From positions 124,001 through 188,000 of the forward strand of contig NZ_CALPCX010000002.1 in assembly GCF_943193125.1 (NCBI RefSeq): DNA of 64,000 bases, given 5' to 3'. The notes beneath the pieces were generated by a model, which was not told where the DNA came from, searched no databases, and saw only the letters and a program-made list of their open reading frames with translations. The stretch comes from Adlercreutzia agrestimuris (lineage in GTDB: Bacteria > Actinomycetota > Coriobacteriia > Coriobacteriales > Eggerthellaceae). A program made the translations under genes and the position numbers. This document shows, in pieces, positions 26,899 through 34,596 of this stretch; within the stretch, counting starts at the first letter, position 1, and each line of letters begins with the position of its first letter.

Positions 26899-28467
26899 AT
26901 GAAAAAGGCGCTGCTTTTGGTGCTTGGCGTTGCGTGTGTATGCTTTTTGTTGGCGAATGCTGATTTGCTCTCAAACTTCATTAAGTCAGTGCGGGGCGGT
27001 GCAGTCGTTCCTCTTATTGCAGCGGTTTTGTTGATGCTTGGTCGTCATTTTGTGCAAGCGGCTTCGTATGAGGAAGCTTTTGCGGCAGTAGGGCATAAAA
27101 CACCATTCTGGCACAACGTCAAACTCATTTTTTCGCTCGTATTTATCAACACGTTTTGCCTTTTTTCTGGTGCAGCGGGGGTGGCTTTTATCATTGATGA
27201 TGCTCATGAGCAAGGCTGCGATGTCGGGCAAGCTACTTCAGGGGCAATTCTTTCTCAGATCGGATATTTTGCTGCTGTCATGATGGTCTCACTTATGGGG
27301 TGCGTGACAATGATTGCGGCCGGCAAGATGAATACGTGGTTTTTGCTCGGGACGCTTGCTATGGTTGCAACGTTGGTTGGACTGGTGGGTGTTTTTGTGG
27401 TGGCATATAAATGGCCGTTTGTGTTGGATAAACTGCTTGCTGTGGTACAGCTGATTGGTAATAAGCTCCTCGGTCTTTTTAAGAAGTCTTTAGGGAGCGA
27501 TTGGGCAAAAAAGACGAGTGCGTCTCTTGTTTCTTCGGCGCATGTTCTGGCGCACAATCCGAAAGGGACGGCAATTTGTGTGGCATATGCGGCATTTTCA
27601 GGAATGCTCAACATGGCATGCTTGGTAGCTGTGGGATATGCGTTTGGTTATGAGCAAGTGGGGGCGCTGGTTATCTCATTCGCTATAGCTGCTGTGCTTA
27701 TTATGGTGTCACCTGCGCCGCAGGGCATTGGCGTGACCGAAGCGGCAATTACCGCTATTCTGACTGCGCATGGCTGTGCGGTTGCTACGGCCGCAGCAAT
27801 TGCGCTGGTATATCGCGGCATCATTTTCTGGATACCGTTTTGTATTGGGGCGCTCATGCTTTCCCGTACGGGATTCTTTAAGCAAAAAGGCGACGAATCC
27901 CAAGAAAAGCGTGCACAAGATGCCGGTTGGATTTCGGGTACGTTGCTGCTTATGGTAGCGGTGGCGAATATCTGCTTGGCCATCATCCCGCATGACATGC
28001 GACCATTTACGACGCTGACCTTATGGGTTGATTACGGTAATCTCTTTTCCATGCCAATAATGTTGCTCTGTTCGGTTGTGCTCATTATTTGCGCAATCGG
28101 TTTGATTTTGCGTCTTCGCACGGCATGGGCATTTTCGCTCACGGCGCTTGTGCTCATTGCTGGTGCGGAATTTTTGTTTGAAGAGACATGGACGGTGTCG
28201 CTTGCTGCGCTTTTGCTGATAGTATGGTTATTTGTAAAGCGCGAAGCATTCGACGAGCCTTTGCACCTGCGCCAAGCATGGCGGCATTTTCGTAATCGCA
28301 TGACGAAAAAGCCCCACACAAAAGCTGCTGGCGTTTCTTCTGGATCGCAGACGAAACGCATTCGAGAGGCAACTGGATGGGGGCAGCAAGCCGAAAATGG
28401 CGCAAAGCTACGTATGCAAGCTCAGCAAGATGGTATGCTTGAGCATGCATCAAAAATTACTTCTTAA
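26899..28467 (+). CDS. LPG-synthase/AglD-like polytopic membrane protein (long form)
   Basis: Integral membrane protein of 522 residues with at least ten hydrophobic segments. The family pattern of the MprF flippase/AglD region is visible: GAVVPLIAAVLLMLGRHFVQA near residues 34-54, INTFCLFSGAAGVAFIIDDA near 81-100, SPAPQGIGVTEAAI near 273 and ALVYRGIIFWIPF near 302-314. It has an extra C-terminal block of four or more helices and a basic tail, but no GNAT-type aminoacyl transferase domain. It starts an operon with an ATP-grasp protein and a shorter paralogue. It may move or modify a lipid-linked compound; the substrate is unknown. Confidence 0.8.
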   Translation: MKKALLLVLGVACVCFLLANADLLSNFIKSVRGGAVVPLIAAVLLMLGRHFVQAASYEEAFAAVGHKTPFWHNVKLIFSLVFINTFCLFSGAAGVAFIIDDAHEQGCDVGQATSGAILSQIGYFAAVMMVSLMGCVTMIAAGKMNTWFLLGTLAMVATLVGLVGVFVVAYKWPFVLDKLLAVVQLIGNKLLGLFKKSLGSDWAKKTSASLVSSAHVLAHNPKGTAICVAYAAFSGMLNMACLVAVGYAFGYEQVGALVISFAIAAVLIMVSPAPQGIGVTEAAITAILTAHGCAVATAAAIALVYRGIIFWIPFCIGALMLSRTGFFKQKGDESQEKRAQDAGWISGTLLLMVAVANICLAIIPHDMRPFTTLTLWVDYGNLFSMPIMLLCSVVLIICAIGLILRLRTAWAFSLTALVLIAGAEFLFEETWTVSLAALLLIVWLFVKREAFDEPLHLRQAWRHFRNRMTKKPHTKAAGVSSGSQTKRIREATGWGQQAENGAKLRMQAQQDGMLEHASKITS

Positions 28468-28488
28468 AGGTCGTAAAGGAGTTTGTGC

Positions 28489-29637
28489 ATGATCTTGCTT
28501 GATGAGCCATATGCCTCAGAGCCACTGCTGACGTGGATGGAAGAAACTCAGCATCCGGTACGTCGTAATGAGTTTGTTGAGGGACTGGCGAAGCGCTTTA
28601 ATCTCAATATGGTTGATGATGAGGAAACCGCAAACCGCATCAACAAAGGTGAGCGAGTATATACCAACTCCGAAAATGCATTAGCATGGATTCTTGAAAA
28701 CACCGACAATCTAAGCTTACGTGAAGGAATTGAGACCTTTAAGGATAAGGCTGCTATGCGCAAGGCGCTTGCACCACTCAACCCCGATTTGTTTTATAAA
28801 ACAATGAGCGCTGATGAATTGGCAAATGTTGACTTCTCTCAGCTTCCCGTGCCGTTTGTGCTCAAGCCTTCAGTGGGTTTTTGCAGCATGGGTGTATATG
28901 CTATCCAAAGCGAGGATGACTGGAACAATGCGCTTGCTGATATTGCTCAAAGCGCTGAGAGCTGGAAGGCAATGTATCCTGAGAGCGTCGTAGGCACTGA
29001 GACGTATATCTTAGAAGGCTACATTACGGGTACTGAGTATGCGCTTGATGCCTACTTTGACGAGCAGGGCAAAGCGCATATGCTTAACGTGCTTCGTCAT
29101 GACTTTATGTCACCTGAGGATACATCAGACAGGATGTATGTGACCAGCGCTCCACTTGTGCGCGAAATGGCTCCTCTGTTTAAGTCATGGCTTGACCAGG
29201 TAAATGAGATTATAGGCGTGCGTAATTTCCCGGTTCACGTTGAAGTTCGCGTGGTAGATGGTAAAGTAACGCCTATCGAGTTTAACCCGCTGCGTTTTGC
29301 AGGTCTTGGTGGTACTGATGTTGCGCTCTATGGTTACGGATATCGTACCTATGAGGCTTTCTTGGATGATAAACCAGTGGATTTTGATGCCGCCTTTGCC
29401 GGCAAGGATGACAAGGTATATACCATGTCACTTTTGAATCCGCCATCAGGGATAACCGGTAAAGAAACGTTTGATTATGATGCTTTTTGCGCACGTTTTA
29501 ATAAGGTATTGGAAATGCGAGAGTATGACGTAAACCGTGTAGGCAATTACGGCTTTCTCTTTATTGAGACTGAGCGCGATAATCCTGCAGAGTTGGATTT
29601 TCTCATGCATACTGACTTGGTGGAATTCCTTAAGTGA
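28489..29637 (+). CDS. ATP-grasp domain protein
   Basis: A 382-residue soluble protein. The ATG at 28489 (MILLDEPYAS) follows aaggag at seven bases and is preferred to the TTG at 28483. ATP-grasp features: FVLKPSVGFCSMGV near residue 124-137, YILEGYITGTEYALDAY near 180-196, and the metal-binding HVEVRV ... IEFNPLR near 246-268. These enzymes usually join a carboxylate to an amine or thiol via acyl-phosphate. It lies between two AglD/MprF-like membrane proteins and overlaps the second by four bases (GTGA), so all three are almost certainly co-translated. This suggests that it makes or modifies the compound those proteins handle. Substrate unknown. Confidence 0.85.
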   Translation: MILLDEPYASEPLLTWMEETQHPVRRNEFVEGLAKRFNLNMVDDEETANRINKGERVYTNSENALAWILENTDNLSLREGIETFKDKAAMRKALAPLNPDLFYKTMSADELANVDFSQLPVPFVLKPSVGFCSMGVYAIQSEDDWNNALADIAQSAESWKAMYPESVVGTETYILEGYITGTEYALDAYFDEQGKAHMLNVLRHDFMSPEDTSDRMYVTSAPLVREMAPLFKSWLDQVNEIIGVRNFPVHVEVRVVDGKVTPIEFNPLRFAGLGGTDVALYGYGYRTYEAFLDDKPVDFDAAFAGKDDKVYTMSLLNPPSGITGKETFDYDAFCARFNKVLEMREYDVNRVGNYGFLFIETERDNPAELDFLMHTDLVEFLK

Positions 29638-30689
29638 AGCTGTCTATCCGTAAAATACTAATCGGCGTGGTTATTGTCATTGTGTTGGCAATGATACTCT
29701 TGCGCGGCGATCAGCTAGTAGAGCTAGCTGACACCATCAAGCAAGGAGCGGTAGTTCCACTTATTGCTGCAGTTTGTACGCAGCTAGGGAAATACTTTGC
29801 GCAAAGCTTTGCCTATTCATATGCCTTTGAGGCGGTTGGTGAGCGCATGGATGCGCGTTCAACACTTCCGCTGGTATTCGGCACCTTTTTCGTAAATACC
29901 ATTGCTCCATCGCTTAATCTAGCAGGCACAACATTGGTGGTAGATGATGCGCGCAGGCGAGGCATTGCGCCAGGCAAGGCAACGTCTGCTGCGTTGTTAA
30001 TGCAGATCACCATTGATTCAGGCTTTGCTTGCATCATGTTGATTGGCTTTACTCTTTTGGCGGTAACGGTCGGACTTTCGCCGGTATGGTTTTTGCTGGG
30101 GTTGTTGGTGTTAGTGTTGGTGGGCGCTATGGTGGTCATTATGGTGCTTGGTCGCAAGAAGCCCCGCGTGTTAAAACGGGTTTTGCGACCCATAGAGCGC
30201 CTAGTCAACCGAATCCTCGTGAAATTCAAGCGCAAGGCACTTGAGCCCTGGGTTGATCGCATCGTTGCATCTTTTTCTGAGGCTGCCGGTCTGATTGCTC
30301 GCAATCCAAAAACAACCGCAAAGGCATTTGGCTGCTCGATATTTGCAAGCACATGCGAACTTGCATGTTTTTGCTTGGTCGGTGTTGGGTTTGGCGTGCA
30401 CACGCCCGAAGCACTCATTTGCGGCTATGTGGTGGCGACGCTTTTCGCCATGATCTCTATTACGCCGCAAGGTGTTGGTGTTGTTGAGGCAGCGGTGGTA
30501 GTTGCTTTTACTGCATTCGGCGAGACGGCGGCAGCAGGTTTGTCCATTGCGCTGGTGTATCGCGGAATTGTCTTTTGGATGCCGTTTCTCATTGGTGCCA
30601 TTCTCATTAATACCACCAAAACGTTTAAGCGCGATGCAAAGCGCGCCGTCAAAGAGGGCGAAAGCAAAACTTCCCCTAAAGAGAAATAA
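29634..30689 (+). CDS. LPG-synthase/AglD-like polytopic membrane protein (short form)
   Basis: Paralogue of the protein at 26899. It shares GAVVPLIAAV near the N-terminus (about residue 39), FVNTIAPSLNLAGTTLVVDDA near 83-103, TPQGVGVVEAAV near 276 and ALVYRGIVFWMPF near 302. It is 351 residues with about eight hydrophobic helices, and lacks the extra helices of the longer paralogue. GTG start inside the TGA of the ATP-grasp gene gives translational coupling. Basic C-terminus. The pair flanking one enzyme is unusual; one may be a flippase and the other a transferase or partner subunit, but this cannot be decided from sequence. Confidence 0.8.
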   Translation: MKLSIRKILIGVVIVIVLAMILLRGDQLVELADTIKQGAVVPLIAAVCTQLGKYFAQSFAYSYAFEAVGERMDARSTLPLVFGTFFVNTIAPSLNLAGTTLVVDDARRRGIAPGKATSAALLMQITIDSGFACIMLIGFTLLAVTVGLSPVWFLLGLLVLVLVGAMVVIMVLGRKKPRVLKRVLRPIERLVNRILVKFKRKALEPWVDRIVASFSEAAGLIARNPKTTAKAFGCSIFASTCELACFCLVGVGFGVHTPEALICGYVVATLFAMISITPQGVGVVEAAVVVAFTAFGETAAAGLSIALVYRGIVFWMPFLIGAILINTTKTFKRDAKRAVKEGESKTSPKEK

Positions 30690-30706
30690 TCCAGGTAAAA
30701 GTAGGG

Positions 30707-31222
30707 ATGGATATGGATACGAGACACGCTGATTCTGAGGCTATTGTTGCTGATCAGGAATATGATTCGGCGGCTTCAGATAGTGCAGTTGCGTCTACCT
30801 CTGACACCTTTGCTGATGTGCTTCATATTGAGTTTACGCACGATGATCCTGAGCGCGTTGAAGCTATTATGCCTATTCTGCCACAGTTTCATCAGCCTTT
30901 TGGCTATGTGCACGGTGGTGTCACGCTAGCGCTCTTGGAGACCGTTGCATCACGCGGGGCGCATATGCATTGCGATATGTCCAAAGAGCGTCCTTTTGGG
31001 GTTGAAATTGATGTTCGTCATCGTAAAAGCGCCCAGTCAGGACATATTCGCGGCGTTGCTGAACTTGACCACGAGGAGCCGTCAAAAGTGAGCGGCATGA
31101 AGCAGTACTGGAATGTGCGAGCTTACGATGATGCTGGCGATGTGATGAGCGAGGGCATTTTTGTGACGAAAGTGGTTTCGCTTGAGCACTTAGCAAAGCG
31201 CAAACAAAATCGCGGCCAGTAG
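30707..31222 (+). CDS. Hotdog-fold thioesterase (PaaI-like)
   Basis: Predicted acyl-CoA thioesterase. The hotdog signature YVHGGVTLALLETVASRGA lies near residues 69-87, with the conserved HGG followed by a glutamate; a second strand segment EIDVRHRKSA lies near 103. The first 35 residues are acidic and low in complexity. The start is either ATG 30707 or ATG 30713; the ribosome site agtaggg is tight for the first. It is 18 bases downstream of the membrane-protein operon and may be its fourth gene. Substrate unknown; aryl or fatty acyl-CoA are typical of the family. Confidence 0.82.
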   Translation: MDMDTRHADSEAIVADQEYDSAASDSAVASTSDTFADVLHIEFTHDDPERVEAIMPILPQFHQPFGYVHGGVTLALLETVASRGAHMHCDMSKERPFGVEIDVRHRKSAQSGHIRGVAELDHEEPSKVSGMKQYWNVRAYDDAGDVMSEGIFVTKVVSLEHLAKRKQNRGQ

Positions 31223-31317
31223 CTTTCACGTTGCAGCGTGCAGCTAAGAGGTTGCAGCTGCCAGCTCACAATTTACTCGTTGCCGCTAAGAATCTTTCCT
31301 GATGCAAGATTTTCATC

Positions 31318-31347
31318 TTGCTAGCAATGCGGTGGCTATGCTAAGAT
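31318..31347 (+). promoter_or_regulatory. Promoter of tRNA-Pro
   Basis: TTGCTA, 18-base spacer and TAAGAT preceded by TGC (extended -10). It places the transcript start about 22 bases before the tRNA. Confidence 0.55.
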
Positions 31348-31375
31348 AAACGTCGCTGTTTTCAGCATTCAAAAT

Positions 31376-31452
31376 CGGGTTGTGGCTCAGCTTGGTAGAG
31401 CGCTGCGTTCGGGACGCAGAGGCCGCAGGTTCAAATCCTGTCAACCCGACCA
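31376..31452 (+). tRNA. tRNA-Pro (anticodon CGG)
   Basis: Complete cloverleaf: 7-bp acceptor CGGGTTG/CAACCCG, anticodon stem CTGCG/CGCAG with loop TTCGGGA (anticodon CGG, reads CCG), T-loop GTTCAAATC, discriminator A and an encoded CCA. Own promoter and terminator. Confidence 0.96.
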
Positions 31453-31462
31453 TGAATTTTTC

Positions 31463-31496
31463 AAACCCCGCTGGCTTGCCAGCGGGGTTTGTTGTT
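31463..31496 (+). terminator. Terminator of tRNA-Pro
   Basis: A perfect 12-bp stem (aaaccccgctgg with ccagcggggttt), CTTG loop and a weak T-rich tail (gttgtt). Confidence 0.88.
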
Positions 31497-31619
31497 GCTG
31501 TGGCCATAAACGCTCTTGCAATATCGCTGAATTGCATGTTTCTTCTCAGTGCTGCGGTGTCCGTAAGTTATGTAGCGCCTGTAATGTTTGAAGAAGATGA
31601 GCACAAGATCACAGGATTG

Positions 31620-31657
31620 TGGTAAAGTTTCGAGGGTCAGTGACTACACGGTGTAGT
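31620..31657 (+). promoter_or_regulatory. tatA promoter with operator-like palindrome
   Basis: An extended -10 (TGGTAAAGT, 31620-31628) is followed 15 bases later by the palindrome ACTACAC-G-GTGTAGT (31643-31657). It lies at about +8 to +22, where a repressor would block transcription. No regulator is assigned. Confidence 0.35.
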
Positions 31658-31686
31658 TGCATTTTTGAAATATCACGGAGGAAGCA

Positions 31687-31995
31687 ATGAAACTTTTCGG
31701 AATGGGCGTCCCGGAGCTCCTTATCATCCTTGCGGTGATCCTGCTCATTTTTGGCCCGAAGAACCTTCCTAAACTTGGTAGCGCGCTGGGCAAGACGGTC
31801 AAGAACTTGCGCGACGGCATGGGTGCTGGCAAGAAGGAGATCGAAGACGCTGATGACGACGATGATGAGGAATTCATCGAAGAAGAGGAAGAAGTTGTCG
31901 AAGAGCCAGTAAAGAAGGCTGCTCCTAAAAAGACGACAACTGCTAAAAAGACTACCACCGCAAAAAAGACCACGGTGAAGAAAAAGTCTGAATAG
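31687..31995 (+). CDS. tatA: Sec-independent protein translocase component TatA
   Basis: Forms the Tat pore for folded proteins. A short N-terminus (MGVPELLIILAVILLIFGP) contains the membrane helix and the FGP hinge, followed by the amphipathic helix LPKLGSALGKTVKNLRDGM. At 102 residues it has an unusual tail: a run of Asp/Glu (about residues 55-77), then repeats of KKTTTA up to a Lys-rich end. No tatC is nearby. The HtrA protease at 52204 has a twin-arginine-like signal and is a candidate cargo. RBS cggagg. Confidence 0.93.
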   Translation: MKLFGMGVPELLIILAVILLIFGPKNLPKLGSALGKTVKNLRDGMGAGKKEIEDADDDDDEEFIEEEEEVVEEPVKKAAPKKTTTAKKTTTAKKTTVKKKSE

Positions 31996-32018
31996 CTCTA
32001 GGTGACATCATAAACGTG

Positions 32019-32054
32019 CGACATGCGTCACGCTTGGTGCGCATGTCGTTTTTT
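32019..32054 (+). terminator. Rho-independent terminator of tatA
   Basis: A 9-bp stem (cgacatgcg with cgcatgtcg), loop and six T. It ends 20 bases before greA, so greA probably needs its own promoter or readthrough. Confidence 0.85.
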
Positions 32055-32073
32055 CTATATGGAGGCTTGACGC

Positions 32074-32544
32074 ATGGCAGATGCAAATTACGTTTTGACG
32101 CAAGAGGGTAAGGCAAAACTGGAAGAAGAGTTGCACTACCTGGAGACCGAAAAGCGTGCTGAGGTTGGAGAGCGCATTAAAATTGCGCGTGAATTCGGGG
32201 ATATTTCTGAGAATTCCGAGTACGATGACGCGAAAAACGAGCAGGGCATGATGGAAGCTCGCATTGCCGAGATTAGCCGCATTCTTTCTGAGGCAACCGT
32301 TGTGAATACCCCTAAGCGTTCAAGTCGCGTAAACATTGGCTCAACGGTTACCGTGAGCATGGGCGGCAAAGAACGAGTATTCACCATTGTTGGCGGGGCT
32401 GAGAGCGATTCTGCAGCAGGCAAAATCAGCAACGAGTCTCCTGTAGGAGCTGCGCTTTTAGGTGCGAAAAAGGGCGATACGGTGACTGCTACCGGACCGA
32501 CTGGTCGCGACATTGTTATGACGGTTGAGAAAATCGAGCATTAA
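32074..32544 (+). CDS. greA: Transcription elongation factor GreA
   Basis: Rescues backtracked RNA polymerase by stimulating transcript cleavage through the secondary channel. The N-terminal coiled coil has the conserved tip DISENSEYDDAKNEQ (about residues 45-59) with the catalytic acidic residues. The C-terminal FKBP-like domain includes GGAESDSAAGKISNESPVG near residue 109. It is 156 residues, normal length. The ATG follows ggagg. It is nine bases upstream of lysS and likely in the same transcript. Confidence 0.97.
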   Translation: MADANYVLTQEGKAKLEEELHYLETEKRAEVGERIKIAREFGDISENSEYDDAKNEQGMMEARIAEISRILSEATVVNTPKRSSRVNIGSTVTVSMGGKERVFTIVGGAESDSAAGKISNESPVGAALLGAKKGDTVTATGPTGRDIVMTVEKIEH

Positions 32545-32553
32545 GGCTGATTT

Positions 32554-34566
32554 ATGAGTGACACCATCAAGAATCCTACATCAGAAAAAGAATCTGCTGC
32601 AAACGAGCGCATCGGCATTGAGGCTATCGAGGATGATCCTATTGAGGTGCGCAAAAATAAGCGTCAAGCGCTTTTAGATGCAGGCAGAGATCCTTATGGT
32701 CATGCATTTTCTTATTCCCATCACATTGAAGAGCTTGATGAGAAATATGCAGAGCTTGAAGATGGCGAATCTACTACCGACGAGGTGCAAATTGCTGGTC
32801 GCGTGATGGCTAAACGTGACCAAGGCAAGATCATGTTTTTAGAGCTGCGCGATGCCACAGGCAATATTCAGCTGTTTTGTCGAGTAAATGCACTTGGTGA
32901 AGAGGCATACGCAGACCTTAAAGATTTTGTTGACGTAGGAGACTGGCTGGGTGTTGCCGGCACCATGATGCGCACAAAGCGTGGTCAGCTTTCAGTTGCG
33001 GTTGAGCGTTTTGAGCTTTTGTCAAAAAGCCTTCGTCCGCTGCCTGAGAAGTTCCATGGACTTGCTGACAAAGAAACGCGCTATCGCCAACGCTATGTTG
33101 ACCTTGTTATGAACCCTGAGGTTAAAGACGTATTTCAGAAGCGCTTCAAAATCGTGTCTGCAATTCGTCGCTATATGGAAGAACAGGGCTTCTATGAGGT
33201 AGAAACCCCGTTTTTGCATGCCATTATCGGTGGCGCCAATGCAAAGCCGTTCATCACGCACTTCAACGCACTGGATCGCGATTACTATTTGCGCATTGCA
33301 ACTGAGCTTCCTCTGAAGCGTCTACTGGTCGGCGGTTTTGAAAAGGTCTTTGAGATTGGCCGCCAGTTCCGCAATGAAGGCATGGATCCGTATCATAATC
33401 CTGAATTCACCACTATGGAGGCTTATCAGGCATTTTCTGATCTTGATGGCATGATGGATTTGACCGAGGGCTATATCAAAGCTGCAGCAATGGCCGCATG
33501 TGGCACCCTTGAGATCACCTATCAAGGCACACCCGTAGATCTTTCAGGATCATGGCGCCGCGCATCTATGATTGAACTTGCAAGTGAAGGTGCAGGCGAA
33601 GATGTTTCATTTGATCGCACGCGCGAAGAGCTTGTTGCCATTCTTGAACGCAATGGTGGACATGCAGAAGCAGCCTGGGGTAAAGGTAAGCTGATCGCTG
33701 AGATTTTTGAGGCAGTAGCCGAAGAAAAGCTTATCCAGCCAACGTTTGTGATTGATCATCCGCTTGAGGTATCACCTTTAGCAAAGAAGCATCCAGACAA
33801 TCCTGAGTTGACGCAGCGCTTTGAGCTTTTTATCTTGGGTCATGAATATGCAAACGCGTTTACTGAGCTCAATGACCCCGTTGACCAGGCCGAGCGTTTC
33901 CGCGCACAGGTGGAAGCTAAAGACATGGGCGACGATGAAGCTATGGGTTATGACGCCGACTATATTCGCGCACTGGAGTATGGTATGCCTCCTGCTGGCG
34001 GTGTAGGTGTTGGCATTGACCGCTTGGTAATGCTTTTGGCTGATGCGCCGTCCATTCGCGACGTACTGCTGTTCCCGCATATGCGCGACGAGGCGCCTGC
34101 TGACAACAACCGTGGATCTGCTGCTAGCGCTGAGACAAGCATCTCGGCAAGCGCACCTCTTGCGAAGCCTGCTTATTCGGATGTGGTTATTGAGCCGCTG
34201 TTTGAGGACTTCGTAGACTTTGACACTTTCAGCAAGTCGGATTTCCGTGTGGTGAAGGTGAAGACGTGTGAGGCTGTTCCAAAGTCAAAGAAGCTTCTGA
34301 AGTTTGTGCTTGATGATGGCTCGGGCGAAGATCGTGTGATTTTGTCGGGTATTCATGCCTACTATGAGCCTGAAGAGCTCGTCGGAAAAACCTGCGTTGC
34401 TATCACAAATTTGCCACCGCGTAAGATGATGGGTATTGATTCGTGCGGTATGCTTATTTCGGCTGTGTGTGAAATACCTGGTGAGGGCGAAGGCGCAGAA
34501 AATGAGGAATGCTTAAATCTCCTTATGTTGGATGACCGAATTCCTGCCGGCGCAAAACTGTATTAA
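32554..34566 (+). CDS. lysS: Lysyl-tRNA synthetase with fused C-terminal tRNA-binding domain
   Basis: Class II LysRS charging tRNA-Lys. An OB-fold anticodon domain lies at about residues 75-180 (AGRVMAKRDQGKIMFLELRD). The catalytic core contains motif 2 FRNEGMDPYHNPEFTTMEAY near 272 and motif 3 GVGVGIDRLVML near 483-494. Usual enzymes end near residue 500. Here a Ser/Ala-rich linker leads to a second OB-fold (about 545-670; FSKSDFRVVKVKTCEAVPKS, LSGIHAYYEPEELVG, MGIDSCGMLISA), like the C-terminal domain of MetRS and the Trbp111/EMAPII family, which binds tRNA outside the anticodon. This fusion is not typical for LysRS. It follows greA by nine bases. Confidence 0.96.
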   Translation: MSDTIKNPTSEKESAANERIGIEAIEDDPIEVRKNKRQALLDAGRDPYGHAFSYSHHIEELDEKYAELEDGESTTDEVQIAGRVMAKRDQGKIMFLELRDATGNIQLFCRVNALGEEAYADLKDFVDVGDWLGVAGTMMRTKRGQLSVAVERFELLSKSLRPLPEKFHGLADKETRYRQRYVDLVMNPEVKDVFQKRFKIVSAIRRYMEEQGFYEVETPFLHAIIGGANAKPFITHFNALDRDYYLRIATELPLKRLLVGGFEKVFEIGRQFRNEGMDPYHNPEFTTMEAYQAFSDLDGMMDLTEGYIKAAAMAACGTLEITYQGTPVDLSGSWRRASMIELASEGAGEDVSFDRTREELVAILERNGGHAEAAWGKGKLIAEIFEAVAEEKLIQPTFVIDHPLEVSPLAKKHPDNPELTQRFELFILGHEYANAFTELNDPVDQAERFRAQVEAKDMGDDEAMGYDADYIRALEYGMPPAGGVGVGIDRLVMLLADAPSIRDVLLFPHMRDEAPADNNRGSAASAETSISASAPLAKPAYSDVVIEPLFEDFVDFDTFSKSDFRVVKVKTCEAVPKSKKLLKFVLDDGSGEDRVILSGIHAYYEPEELVGKTCVAITNLPPRKMMGIDSCGMLISAVCEIPGEGEGAENEECLNLLMLDDRIPAGAKLY

Positions 34567-34596
34567 GCATTAAGCTTTCAGGTGAGGATGAATGCC

